From: Desulfoscipio sp. XC116
Lineage (GTDB): Bacteria > Bacillota > Desulfotomaculia > Desulfotomaculales > Desulfallaceae
Direction of reading: 5' to 3'
DNA length: 64,000 bases
Assembly (NCBI RefSeq): GCF_039851975.1
Contig: NZ_CP156660.1
Location: 2,609,035-2,673,034 of the forward strand
This document shows positions 26,625-35,096 of the stretch, in pieces (the first letter of the stretch is position 1; the number at the start of each line of letters is the position of its first letter). The notes beneath the pieces are model-generated. The model was not told where the DNA came from. It made no database searches and was given only the letters and a program-made list of their open reading frames with translations. Position numbers and translations under genes: made by a program.

Positions 26625-27320
26625 TCATATTAGGCCCTTGGCCTTAAAACTAGTAAACTTATTATCCCCAATTACCAGGTGATCTAAGACTTCAATACCG
26701 ATAATATTGCCCGCTTCAATTAAACGCCTGGTTACTTCTATATCCTGCCGGCTGGGTGTTGGATCACCGCTGGGATGATTATGCACCAATATCACCCCGG
26801 CCGCGCTGCGCCGAATAGCCGCTTTAAAAAGCTCACGCGGGTGGATGGCTGAGGAATTCAATGTCCCGACGGAAATCGTTTCCCGAGCCAGCACCTGGTT
26901 CTTAGTGTTAAGCAATAATGCACAAAAGTGCTCTCTGTCCAAATGGCGCATTTCTTCCATCACCAGTGCGGCAGCGTTTTCAGGCGATTTTATACAAGGT
27001 CTGTCCCAGGTGGTTGCCATGGCCACCCGCCGGCCCAGCTCCAGCGCGGCCCTGATCTGAGCCACTTTGGCCGGACCCACACCTTTAAAAGCGCTTAGTT
27101 CCTCGGCTGAGGCATCTAACAGCTGTTTAATACCGCCAAAATGCCCCAGCAGCGCCGCAGCCAGTTCCACCGCGCTGGCGGCGGCATGGCCGGTACGCAG
27201 CATGATAGCCATTAACTCAATGTCGGACAATGCCTCCGGCCCTTCTTGCGACAACCTCTCCCTGGGCCGTGAGGCCAGGGGCATGTCCTTTATTGAAACA
27301 CGGTAAACCGGAGATCCCAA
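26625..27320 (-). CDS. radC: RadC family JAB-domain protein
   Basis: 231 residues. N-terminal helix-hairpin-helix (AFKGVGPAKVAQIRAALELG) and a C-terminal JAB/MPN metalloprotease-like domain with HNHPSGDPTPSRQD, the metal ligands His, His and Asp. The family was once linked to DNA repair, a link since doubted. The start is a TTG (27318-27320) behind GGAGGTAGG. Located between maf and mreB, its normal place in Firmicutes. Confidence 0.93.
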   Translation of the reverse strand: MGSPVYRVSIKDMPLASRPRERLSQEGPEALSDIELMAIMLRTGHAAASAVELAAALLGHFGGIKQLLDASAEELSAFKGVGPAKVAQIRAALELGRRVAMATTWDRPCIKSPENAAALVMEEMRHLDREHFCALLLNTKNQVLARETISVGTLNSSAIHPRELFKAAIRRSAAGVILVHNHPSGDPTPSRQDIEVTRRLIEAGNIIGIEVLDHLVIGDNKFTSFKAKGLI

Positions 27321-27326
27321 TAAAAC

Positions 27327-27914
27327 CTACCTCCAGTATTCGGATACATCAACGCCTAATTCCTTCAACATCCGAGCCAGCTTAAATAATGGTAATCCCA
27401 CCACGTTGGAATAACAGCCCCGGACGCCGGCAACAAAAACCGCAGCCAGTCCTTGCACACCATATGCTCCCGCTTTATCAAAAGGTTCTTTGGTAGCAAC
27501 GTACCGCGCTATTTCACCGCGCGATACTTCACGCATCTGTACCTCGGTGCGCTCGAAGTCCGACAAGAGGCGGCCGCCAGGCAATTCCATCACCGTAATA
27601 CCGGTGAACACCTCGTGCACGACCCCCTGCAAACGCTCCAATACGGCATGCGCCGCCGTTTCATCGGCCGGTTTTCCCAGTACCTTGCCATCCAGCACCA
27701 CCACCGTGTCGGCAGCAATAATTATTCCCTCCGCCAGTTTATGGGCCGCAGCGTCAGCTTTGCGCCGGGACAGCGCCACCACCTGTTCGATAGGTGTAAG
27801 GCCCGGCGGCAGGCTTTCATCAACTTCCATATTTATTACGGTGTGGGACAAACCAATTTGTTCGAGTAATTCCCGCCGTCTCGGCGATGACGAAGCAAGA
27901 TAAATGGTGGGCAA
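27327..27914 (-). CDS. maf: Maf family nucleoside triphosphate pyrophosphatase
   Basis: 195 residues. Maf proteins hydrolyse non-canonical or certain standard NTPs to NMP and pyrophosphate and are linked to division arrest. Signature SSSPRRRELLEQIG at the N-terminus, IIAADTVVVLDGKVLGKPAD and YGVQGLAAVFV are all seen. Start TTG at 27912-27914 behind GGGAGGA, six bases of spacing. Six bp upstream of radC, so co-transcribed. Confidence 0.95.
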   Translation of the reverse strand: MPTIYLASSSPRRRELLEQIGLSHTVINMEVDESLPPGLTPIEQVVALSRRKADAAAHKLAEGIIIAADTVVVLDGKVLGKPADETAAHAVLERLQGVVHEVFTGITVMELPGGRLLSDFERTEVQMREVSRGEIARYVATKEPFDKAGAYGVQGLAAVFVAGVRGCYSNVVGLPLFKLARMLKELGVDVSEYWR

Positions 27915-28019
27915 TCCAAATCCTCCCGAAAAGCAAATACAATATAATTATTCGGACTACTACTATATTTTGACTGCAATTTATCACCTGCCATGCCAGA
28001 TGAATAAGCAGCGTCAGTA

Positions 28020-28280
28020 CTATATTTTTCGATAGGCAATATATCCCAATACCAGCCCCAGGACGGTAACCAGGCCGATATTTAAAGTAAATCCCAGTGT
28101 TATTTGCATAAAATGCAAATCCAACGTGGTTGGCTGCAAACCCACTTTACTGGTATTTGCCAAAATTGGCAATACCTTGGCAAGGCTGCTGGAAATAGCG
28201 CTGCCGACCAGTCCACCGGCCAGCAACAACAAAAATAATATCCAGAAATTATTGCCCCCTCGATAAGTTCTCGCCATCAT
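28020..28280 (-). CDS. DUF4321 domain membrane protein
   Basis: 86 residues with two hydrophobic helices (about 12-32 and 60-82) separated by a loop. It opens with RTYRGGNNFWILFLLLLAG and has GLVTVLGLVLGYIAYRKI at the end, the pattern of DUF4321, a family of short membrane proteins found next to maf in Clostridia. Function unknown. It lies about 105 bp before maf on the same strand. Confidence 0.85.
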   Translation of the reverse strand: MMARTYRGGNNFWILFLLLLAGGLVGSAISSSLAKVLPILANTSKVGLQPTTLDLHFMQITLGFTLNIGLVTVLGLVLGYIAYRKI

Positions 28281-28523
28281 ATCACCTCAAATACACACTC
28301 TCAAATACAATGTTACTTCTTCAATACCATTCTATCATACATATAACAATTATATATAATGATCAATTTAAATTTTTAGCAACCATTATCTTGAACTTTT
28401 ACCAGCGCTCGACCAGTTAAGATAACCGGATCTATTCAGCGCCAATCCAGATGATGCCAATTAAAAATCATGTGTCCATGGTGCTTTTTTCCATTAAAAT
28501 TCTACCGTGAAATACATAATTCG

Positions 28524-29834
28524 TCAATGATTTTTAAGCAAACCAAGCGCTATTTCCCTGGCCTCGGCCACCATGTATAAAGAACCGGTTACCAGCACCA
28601 AATCATTTTTTTGGGCCCGCTTGATACCGGTAAGCACCGCATCGGCAATGCTCTCCACCGTGTCTACCTCAGATACATACCGGCGCGCCTCATCGGCCAT
28701 CTGCATCCAATCACCGGCCCGAGGACTGTTGGGCTTAGTAATTATTACATACCTGGCTCGCGGAGCCAGCTTGGCCACTACACGGGCCCGTTCCTTATCG
28801 CCCAGCATACCCAGCACCATAATTATCTCCCGGTCCGGAAAATATTCATCAAGTGCCAGGCGCAAGCTGCCGGCGCCGTCATAATTATGCGCACCGTCAA
28901 TAAGCACCGGCGGTTTATCACCGATCAATTCCAGTCGTGCCGGCCAAACCGTTTTGCTTAATCCTTCCTGCAGCGCATTTTTCGCAATATATATACCAAG
29001 GTCGTCCAACACCTCCAGCGCCGCAAGAGCGGTAGCGGCATTGACTACCTGATGCCGGCCGATTAAGGGAAGCCATAGTTTTGCATAACTTACTTTCAGG
29101 CCCCGGTAACTAAAATATTGCCCTTTTAAGGAATGCTCGCCGTATGTCCAGGTAACATCCTGTCCCACCCGGACCAAACGGCAGTTTTTTTCGCGGCAGG
29201 TTTCCCGGATAATAGCCAGTACATCGGAGTTTTCCGAAGCGGTAATTACCGGTACACCCTTTTTAATTATGCCCGCTTTAACCCGGGCTATATCCGATAC
29301 AGTATTGCCGAGGTAATCCATGTGATCCATGGCAACATTGGTAATAATAGATAGCAATGGATGTACTACATTAGTGGAATCTATCGCACCGCCCAGTCCC
29401 ACCTCCAGCACCAGGTAATCAACTGCCTCCTCATAAAAGTAACAAAAAGCCAGAGCTGTGCTGACCTCAAATTCCGTAGGGTGCTCAAAACCTTCCCTCA
29501 CCATGGCTTCCAAATGCGGTCGCAGCCTGGTAATTAAATTGGCCACCCGGTTAGGCTCAATTTCCATTCCATTGATCCGGTAACGCTCGGTGTAGCAATG
29601 CAAATGAGGTGATGTAAAGGTACCTACCCGGTAACCCGCACTTTGCAGAACACCGGCCAACATTGCCGCAGTGGAGCCCTTGCCGTTGGTGCCGCCCACA
29701 TGAATTACTTTGATCAACCGGTGAGGATCACCCAAACGACGCAGTAATTCGGTAATGCGGCCCAGACCGAAGTTCATACCAAACTTGGTCAGGTTTTGTA
29801 AATATATCATAGCCTCTTCGTATAACAATGTCAT
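28524..29834 (-). CDS. folC: Folylpolyglutamate synthase / dihydrofolate synthase
   Basis: About 436 residues. FolC adds glutamate to folates (and to dihydropteroate). Mur-ligase fold: P-loop HVGGTNGKGST near 48, VLEVGLGGAIDSTNV near 146, the C-terminal domain begins PPVLIDGAHNYDGAGS near 312. The longest start is a GTG, but the ATG at 29832-29834 has GGAG four bases before it. In relatives it sits directly behind valS; here about 6.5 kb of other genes intervene. Confidence 0.94.
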   Translation of the reverse strand: MTLLYEEAMIYLQNLTKFGMNFGLGRITELLRRLGDPHRLIKVIHVGGTNGKGSTAAMLAGVLQSAGYRVGTFTSPHLHCYTERYRINGMEIEPNRVANLITRLRPHLEAMVREGFEHPTEFEVSTALAFCYFYEEAVDYLVLEVGLGGAIDSTNVVHPLLSIITNVAMDHMDYLGNTVSDIARVKAGIIKKGVPVITASENSDVLAIIRETCREKNCRLVRVGQDVTWTYGEHSLKGQYFSYRGLKVSYAKLWLPLIGRHQVVNAATALAALEVLDDLGIYIAKNALQEGLSKTVWPARLELIGDKPPVLIDGAHNYDGAGSLRLALDEYFPDREIIMVLGMLGDKERARVVAKLAPRARYVIITKPNSPRAGDWMQMADEARRYVSEVDTVESIADAVLTGIKRAQKNDLVLVTGSLYMVAEAREIALGLLKNH

Positions 29835-29999
29835 CACACTCCGGATGAAATATAAAAAACTTCGACAGCAAAAACTTTTCTCCTATATTATTAAAACACA
29901 AAATAAAAAAAAAGCTACTTGGCAGGTAATTTAGAATATTCTGTTGTATTTATATTAATATTTTACCAAATATTAAACACCGGGAGGTGGCAGTTCGCA

Positions 30000-31139
30000 A
30001 TGAAAACTTTTCGTGCGCAAATGACCTTATTGTCCTTTATTACCGGATTATTTACTCTTGGCGCCGCTTATTGCGGTTGGCGGTATGCCCAAGGCAATGC
30101 CGCGGGGCTATTGAGCGGTGGCTTAGCGGGATTGCTGGTGGCCGCGTCGGTATGCTTCCTTTTATTCACGACACTGCACCGGAACTTGATGAACGTTCTG
30201 CTGAATACCGAAAAGGCTATTAAGGGAGATCTAACGGGACGTATTGAAGACAAGAATTATGGATGGGGTGAGCTAAACCTACTTATTAATAATATACGCA
30301 GGATAATTAAAGGAGTACATAAATGGTTTGCCCTGGTTAGAGACACCAGCGTCACCTTGGACCGGGCGGCCGGGCAAATTACCGCCGGCACTGAACAGGT
30401 CAGCTCCGGCAGCCAAGACCAGGCCGGACAGGTAACCAGTTTACTGCAATCCATTGAGAGGTTTACCGGGCAGGCTGAAGATAGTGCCAGGCAAGCAGGT
30501 GAAACCGCCGAAGCCGCTCATAGCACAGTTGAGATCACCGAAACGGGCAGTGCGGCCATACAAGAGGCACTAACAGGAATGAACATCTTGGAACAAAAGT
30601 TTCAACACCTTAGTCACAGTTCCAATCGCATCGAGCAGTTCCTGGAAGTAATTCAAAGCATCGCGTCCCAAACTAACCTGCTGGCGCTTAACGCGGCCAT
30701 TGAAGCGGCCCGGGCAGGTGAGCACGGCCGGGGTTTTGCCGTTGTTGCCGAAGAAGTGCGCAGCCTGGCCGAGGATTCCAGCCAAGCTACCAAAGAGGTC
30801 TCTCAAATTGTTAATGAAATATCAACGGCTGTAGCAGATACGGTAAATGCTGTTAAAACCAGTCTAACCCGCACTAAAGAGGCGGGGGAAATTTTTGGCG
30901 ATATCAGCAAGACTATGCGCAACACCAGCACACTGGTGAAAAAGATAGCCCAAGGAGCGCGAGAGCAGGCCGATTCCACCGCCGGTATGCTGGGCAGCGC
31001 CCAAGCCATCGCCGCAGTGGCCGAGGAAGCAGCCGCCAGTGCACAGCAAACAGCCGCTATTGCCCAAGAGCTGACCAGCACTGCGGACAAATTAAAAGAA
31101 GTGGCTAAAATATGGAAATTCAATAATCAAAAAGACTGA
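30000..31139 (+). CDS. Methyl-accepting chemotaxis protein without sensor domain
   Basis: 379 residues from the chosen ATG (30000-30002), which has GGGAGGTGG nine bases upstream; a longer frame from 29919 lacks this. Two membrane helices at about 8-25 and 30-52 are joined by only a few residues, so there is no external ligand domain. A HAMP-like stretch follows, then a long coiled-coil signalling domain with the CheA/CheW contact tip [20 protein letters not shown] and [19 protein letters not shown]. It would therefore sense something in the membrane or cytoplasm. Alone on the plus strand, divergent from folC. Confidence 0.92.
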   Translation: MKTFRAQMTLLSFITGLFTLGAAYCGWRYAQGNAAGLLSGGLAGLLVAASVCFLLFTTLHRNLMNVLLNTEKAIKGDLTGRIEDKNYGWGELNLLINNIRRIIKGVHKWFALVRDTSVTLDRAAGQITAGTEQVSSGSQDQAGQVTSLLQSIERFTGQAEDSARQAGETAEAAHSTVEITETGSAAIQEALTGMNILEQKFQHLSHSSNRIEQFLEVIQSIASQTNLLALNAAIEAARAGEHGRGFAVVAEEVRSLAEDSSQATKEVSQIVNEISTAVADTVNAVKTSLTRTKEAGEIFGDISKTMRNTSTLVKKIAQGAREQADSTAGMLGSAQAIAAVAEEAAASAQQTAAIAQELTSTADKLKEVAKIWKFNNQKD

Positions 31140-31224
31140 TTTTTACATGGGAATCCGTACCCCCAAGTTGCAACCCGGTTATAAAAACAGGTATGTGTTG
31201 GAATAATATTATTTAACCAATTAA

Positions 31225-31254
31225 TTGACAAACCTATACCTGCACAAATATAAT
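31225..31254 (+). promoter_or_regulatory. Promoter of feoA-feoB
   Basis: TTGACA (31225-31230), 18-base spacer, TATAAT (31249-31254). Both boxes are consensus. The start of transcription would fall within the Fur-like site just downstream. Confidence 0.75.
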
Positions 31255-31260
31255 GAATCC

Positions 31261-31281
31261 GAAAATCATTATCATTATTTG
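31261..31281 (+). promoter_or_regulatory. Fur-box-like operator upstream of feoA
   Basis: The segment contains AATCATTATCATTATTT, close to the Fur consensus GATAATGATTATCATTATC, directly behind the -10. A second partial site, TGATAATTGTTTTC, lies at about 31316. Position and the iron-uptake genes downstream argue for iron-dependent repression. Confidence 0.6.
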
Positions 31282-31364
31282 TATGGAAATTATTTATTAT
31301 TCATTTAATGACCATGATAATTGTTTTCCCTAAATTATAACAAACTGCTTGGAGGTGCTGGAGT

Positions 31365-31583
31365 ATGACTTTGGACCGGGTTAAACGGGGTCAACACGTT
31401 AAAATTATCAATATTCCGGACGAGAATATTCGGGCTCAGGCTATTCGTTTTGGCATTGCCGAGGGTGCTGTTGTGCTTTGTGAGGAGGTATTACCTGCCG
31501 GTCCCATTGTACTGAGAAAAAACAGGCAGGAAATTGCCATTGGGCGTGGACTGGCCAATAGAATCACCATAACTTTGAATTAA
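31365..31583 (+). CDS. feoA: Ferrous iron transport protein A
   Basis: 72 residues, SH3-like fold. It begins MTLDRVKRGQHVKIINIPDE and has GIAEGAVVLCEEVLPAGPIV. FeoA is a small cytoplasmic partner of FeoB. Good ribosome site GGAGG upstream. First gene of feoA-feoB-zinc ribbon. Confidence 0.93.
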   Translation: MTLDRVKRGQHVKIINIPDENIRAQAIRFGIAEGAVVLCEEVLPAGPIVLRKNRQEIAIGRGLANRITITLN

Positions 31584-31674
31584 TAAATCCAATACCCGTA
31601 AATAATTTAAAATATTTGTTATAGGATACCGCGATATATTACGAAGCTTTAATTGATGCTGAGGTGGTGATTGC

Positions 31675-33642
31675 ATGGCCCACTGCCATGATGCGGGTAT
31701 CAAAATAAATGTACCCGAAAACGCTAAAAAAATTGTTTTAGCGGGTAACCCCAATGCCGGTAAATCAGTTTTTTTCAACTATTTAACCGGGTTGTATGTC
31801 GATGTCTCCAATTACCCGGGCACCACTTTGGAAATATCCCACGGTCGCCTGGGAAGTGATGTCGTTATCGACACCCCCGGGGTGTACGGAATTTCTTCCT
31901 TCAACGACGAGGAACGTATTGCCAGAGATATCATTTTATCAGCCGACCTGGTAATTAATGTGGTTAACGCCGTGCATCTGGAAAGGGATTTATTTTTAAC
32001 CCGGCAAATTATTGATACCGGTGTACCGGTGCTCATGGCCTTAAATATGGTTGACGAAGCCCAAAAGCAAGGACTTGATATTGATACCGATTTACTGGCG
32101 GACTTACTGGGGGTACCGGTAATTCCCACAGTAGCAATCAAAAAACAGGGCCTCGCTCAGGTAAAAGCCGCCCTGGGCTCGACTGTCAAGGGCCATATTG
32201 ACGGAGAACTGCAGCAAAAGCTGACCCGTCTGGCCGACCGGGTGGGCAGCCAGGGAGAAGCACTGTTGGTACTGGAAGGAGACACGGTGATTGCGGCACG
32301 CCACGGTGTGGAACCGGGAAAGGAACGGGAAGAGATTTACCTTAAGCGCCGGGACCAGGTAAATGATATCGTAGGCCGCGTGGTTAGCGAGAACTCCCGT
32401 GGTGTCGGGCTCGGTGTCACCCTAGGACGCTGGATGATCAAGCCGGTCACCGGCATTCCCATTTTGGTCGTCGCCCTGTGGGCTATGTATCATATTATCG
32501 GAGTATTCATAGCAGGTACGGTGGTGGGGGTCACCGAGGAAACTATTTTTATAGGCATGTACGAACCGGTAGTGCGCAGTTTCGTGGGACATTTTATAGC
32601 GCAAGACAGTAACCTGGGTATTATATTAACCGGCGAATTCGGTATACTGACCATGACGGTAACTTACGTGCTGGGCCTGTTAATGCCGCTGGTGGTCGGA
32701 TTCTACTTTTTCCTGTCCCTGTTTGAAGACTCGGGTTATCTCCCTCGCATCGCCACACTGGTGGACCGGATACTCACCGGCATTGGCTTGAATGGCCGGG
32801 CTGTGATACCGTTAATACTGGGGTTCGGCTGTGTCACCATGGCCAGTATCACCACTCGTCTGCTGGGATCCGAAAGAGAAAGAAGAATTGCCATTTTTCT
32901 GCTGGGGCTGACCATTCCCTGCTCGGCACAATTAGGCGTAATTGCCGGGCTGCTGGCCGGGTTCGGCCCCGAGTATATGGCGCTGTACGCGCTGGTAATT
33001 CTAACCGTATTAGTAACCACAGGCACGGTTTTAAATGCTTTGCTGCCGGGCAAGTCTGCGGATTTGTTAATTGACCTGCCCCCACTGCGTTTGCCCAGGA
33101 TAAATAACGTGCTGAGCAAAACCGGGATTAAATCCTACGCTTTCTTAAAAGAAGCCGCGCCATTATTCGCTCTGGGCGCGCTTATTATCAGCACACTGGA
33201 AATCACCGGCGCTTTAGTCATGCTGCAAAAAGCGCTGGCACCGCTAACAGTAGGCTGGTTAAAACTGCCGCCGGAAACGGCTACCGCCTTTATTATGGGC
33301 ATCGTGCGCCGTGATTTCGGAGCCGCCGGTCTCACCGACATGGCACTCACACCCATGGCAACGGTAATTTCACTAATCACCATTACTTTATTTGTACCCT
33401 GCATCGCTTCCATACTGGTTATCTTTAAAGAGCGGGGCCGCCGGGAGGCCGCCTTAATGTGGGCGGGTACATGGGTGATTGCCTTTACCGTGGGCGGCCT
33501 GGTGGCACAATTGCCGGGCGTTCTGGGCAGCAGCAATGACATCACAAGCATTCCCCTGGTTATCGCCGCTTTTATTGCCGCAACGCTGGTTATAATGATG
33601 TCATGTCGGCTGATCCAAAAAACAAAACAGGGACAGATTTAA
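31675..33642 (+). CDS. feoB: Ferrous iron transporter FeoB
   Basis: 655 residues. N-terminal G domain with G1 GNPNAGKS (24-31), G3 DTPG (66-69) and G4 NMVD (124-127), followed by the helical GDI-like segment and a membrane domain with two Gate motifs (LPLVVGFYFFLSLFEDSGYL, GFGCVTMASITTRLLGSERE; and later FIMGIVRRDFGAAGL). It moves Fe2+ inward, as expected for an anaerobe. ATG at 31675 follows GAGGTGG. Length is typical. Likely iron-regulated through the site upstream of feoA. Confidence 0.95.
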   Translation: MAHCHDAGIKINVPENAKKIVLAGNPNAGKSVFFNYLTGLYVDVSNYPGTTLEISHGRLGSDVVIDTPGVYGISSFNDEERIARDIILSADLVINVVNAVHLERDLFLTRQIIDTGVPVLMALNMVDEAQKQGLDIDTDLLADLLGVPVIPTVAIKKQGLAQVKAALGSTVKGHIDGELQQKLTRLADRVGSQGEALLVLEGDTVIAARHGVEPGKEREEIYLKRRDQVNDIVGRVVSENSRGVGLGVTLGRWMIKPVTGIPILVVALWAMYHIIGVFIAGTVVGVTEETIFIGMYEPVVRSFVGHFIAQDSNLGIILTGEFGILTMTVTYVLGLLMPLVVGFYFFLSLFEDSGYLPRIATLVDRILTGIGLNGRAVIPLILGFGCVTMASITTRLLGSERERRIAIFLLGLTIPCSAQLGVIAGLLAGFGPEYMALYALVILTVLVTTGTVLNALLPGKSADLLIDLPPLRLPRINNVLSKTGIKSYAFLKEAAPLFALGALIISTLEITGALVMLQKALAPLTVGWLKLPPETATAFIMGIVRRDFGAAGLTDMALTPMATVISLITITLFVPCIASILVIFKERGRREAALMWAGTWVIAFTVGGLVAQLPGVLGSSNDITSIPLVIAAFIAATLVIMMSCRLIQKTKQGQI

Positions 33643-33692
33643 CGCAACACAAACATTTAATCATAAAATTTGCATGACCGGGAGTGTCTACA

Positions 33693-33872
33693 ATGCAAGA
33701 ACAAATGCAATTTATTGTCTGCAGCCGGTGCGGTTATCGATTTAACCCACAAGATACTTTACGCTGCCCGCGCTGCTACAAGCCTGTTATCAGACCCGGC
33801 AGTTGCTCCGGCTCGTGCGGTAAATGTATCAGTGCCGGGGCATGTGAAAGACGCAAAGGTAAGTCGGCCTGA
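33693..33872 (+). CDS. Small zinc-ribbon protein downstream of feoB
   Basis: 59 residues. CSRCGYRFNPQDTLRCPRCY gives two CxxC knuckles of a zinc ribbon, then a tail with four more cysteines (SCSGSCGKCISAGAC). GGGAG lies eight bases before the ATG at 33693; a GTG nine bases earlier is less likely. It lies 50 bp behind feoB and is probably the third gene of the operon. It is not the FeoB-associated Cys-rich membrane protein, since it lacks a membrane helix. Role unknown; metal handling is a guess from context. Confidence 0.75.
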   Translation: MQEQMQFIVCSRCGYRFNPQDTLRCPRCYKPVIRPGSCSGSCGKCISAGACERRKGKSA

Positions 33873-33882
33873 CTCTAAAACA

Positions 33883-33922
33883 CTATTAAGCGAGCCTGCC
33901 ACATAGCCGGCTCGCTTAATAG
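33883..33922. terminator. Bidirectional hairpin between convergent units
   Basis: CTATTAAGCGAGCC (33883-33896) pairs perfectly with GGCTCGCTTAATAG (33909-33922). It lies between the feo operon and the convergent PIN toxin gene. On the minus side a T-rich GTGTTTTAG follows; on the plus side no T-run. Confidence 0.65.
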
Positions 33923-34049
33923 TCTTGCCACCCTAACAATTCGCTTTACACCTATGTAGAAATGTACGAAAAAATCACGATCATCCTTATTATTCATAAA
34001 GGTTTTCTTATAACAATGTTGAATTTGCCGTTTTTCAAGGAAGTGTAAA

Positions 34050-34418
34050 TCACGAGTTTAAGAAGCTATTCAACTTTTTGTCGAAAGTATATACCTCATG
34101 TTTTCCCAACTTGTGGTAGGCATATAGCAATGTGTCTACAAAATCCAAATTCCTTTCCGCATAAACCCTTAATGATTCACCAACTATGCCAATGTCACTA
34201 ACCTCTAAATTTCCATATTCAAAAAGCTCCAATAACGCACTGCTTATATTTTTTCTTTCTACTTTATAAACTTTTTCCAGAACATAGACAATTTCCGCTA
34301 TGACTTCATTCGGAAGAAAAACCACGTTGTTTTCAAGTATTTCGGCAGCCTTTTCCGATAAATCATCCGAATCATTTAGTAAATATCTTAAAACGACATT
34401 GGCATCAACTATCTTCAT
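34050..34418 (-). CDS. PIN-domain toxin (VapC-like ribonuclease)
   Basis: 122 residues from the start MKIVDANVVLRYLL. PIN nucleases use a cluster of acidic residues to bind Mg2+; here D5, E42, D92/D95 and D113 (TFDKKL) are in place, so it should be active. The frame extends upstream to 34451, but the ATG at 34416-34418 overlaps the antitoxin stop by 14 bp, the usual coupling. VapC toxins cut tRNA or rRNA; the target cannot be told. Confidence 0.88.
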   Translation of the reverse strand: MKIVDANVVLRYLLNDSDDLSEKAAEILENNVVFLPNEVIAEIVYVLEKVYKVERKNISSALLELFEYGNLEVSDIGIVGESLRVYAERNLDFVDTLLYAYHKLGKHEVYTFDKKLNSFLNS

Positions 34419-34653
34419 ACTTATCCACCGCAGCCCTCGCCCACACACCACTTTCTAAAGCCTGAAGCTCCTTGTTTTTATATCTTTCTAAAAGCCCCCT
34501 GGCTTTTTTGGTTTTTTGACCTATACTGGCTTCAACATGCTCATTCTCATACGGGGAAATTAGAATCTCAACTTTCCTGTTCTTCAGGTTTTCAGGTATA
34601 TCAATTATACTTGCTAATATATTACTATTTACGATCTTTCTAACAAAATTCAA
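34405..34653 (-). CDS. VapB-like antitoxin
   Basis: 82 residues. The N-terminal half, MNFVRKIVNSNILASIIDIP followed by ENLKNRKVEILI, resembles the DNA-binding part of DUF2281/AbrB-like antitoxins; the C-terminal part is charged and would wrap the toxin. It precedes and overlaps the PIN gene, the classic antitoxin-toxin order. The pair probably represses its own promoter. GGAGTGAG lies before the ATG. Confidence 0.75.
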   Translation of the reverse strand: MNFVRKIVNSNILASIIDIPENLKNRKVEILISPYENEHVEASIGQKTKKARGLLERYKNKELQALESGVWARAAVDKYEDS

Positions 34654-35096
34654 CAGAACTCACTCCTTTCATTAGAAATAAGGGGAAAATGAAGTTGTGG
34701 CCATAATAGCTCCTCTTTCTATATAGCCATCTTATCTTTATTATATCTTGTGACTAAATATTATACTATAAGAACATCCCCCCGGAAGAATTTTTTTACA
34801 AATTCTTCAAAGCGCTTTTACCTCTTGCTTGAACCCGTACCTCATCAGGTATTCCACCAAATCCGCTTCCATGACTTCCCGTTGGGTAATGTTCTTCTCC
34901 TTGCTAAATTATTTCTTGGAGCTCCTGGCAGAAGTAGTCAACAATTATATCCCGATTCTTTTATAGTCTTTTACTAATTCCGTAGCCAGTCTTTCCTTCT
35001 TTATAAGCTGTATCTTATGGGATTGTGTTATTCATTCGCATTTTCGCTGTATCTGTGCTATTATATAGCGGGTACGAAAAAGGAGGTCTTCCTTTT
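34654..35096. other. Intergenic region with gene remnants
   Basis: It separates the divergent PIN pair and the ATPase gene. On the minus strand a short protein-like stretch, KNITQREVMEADLVEYLMRY (about 34820-34900), is broken by stops on both sides. The promoter of the ATPase gene is probably TATTAT near 35059 with a weak -35. Confidence 0.35.
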
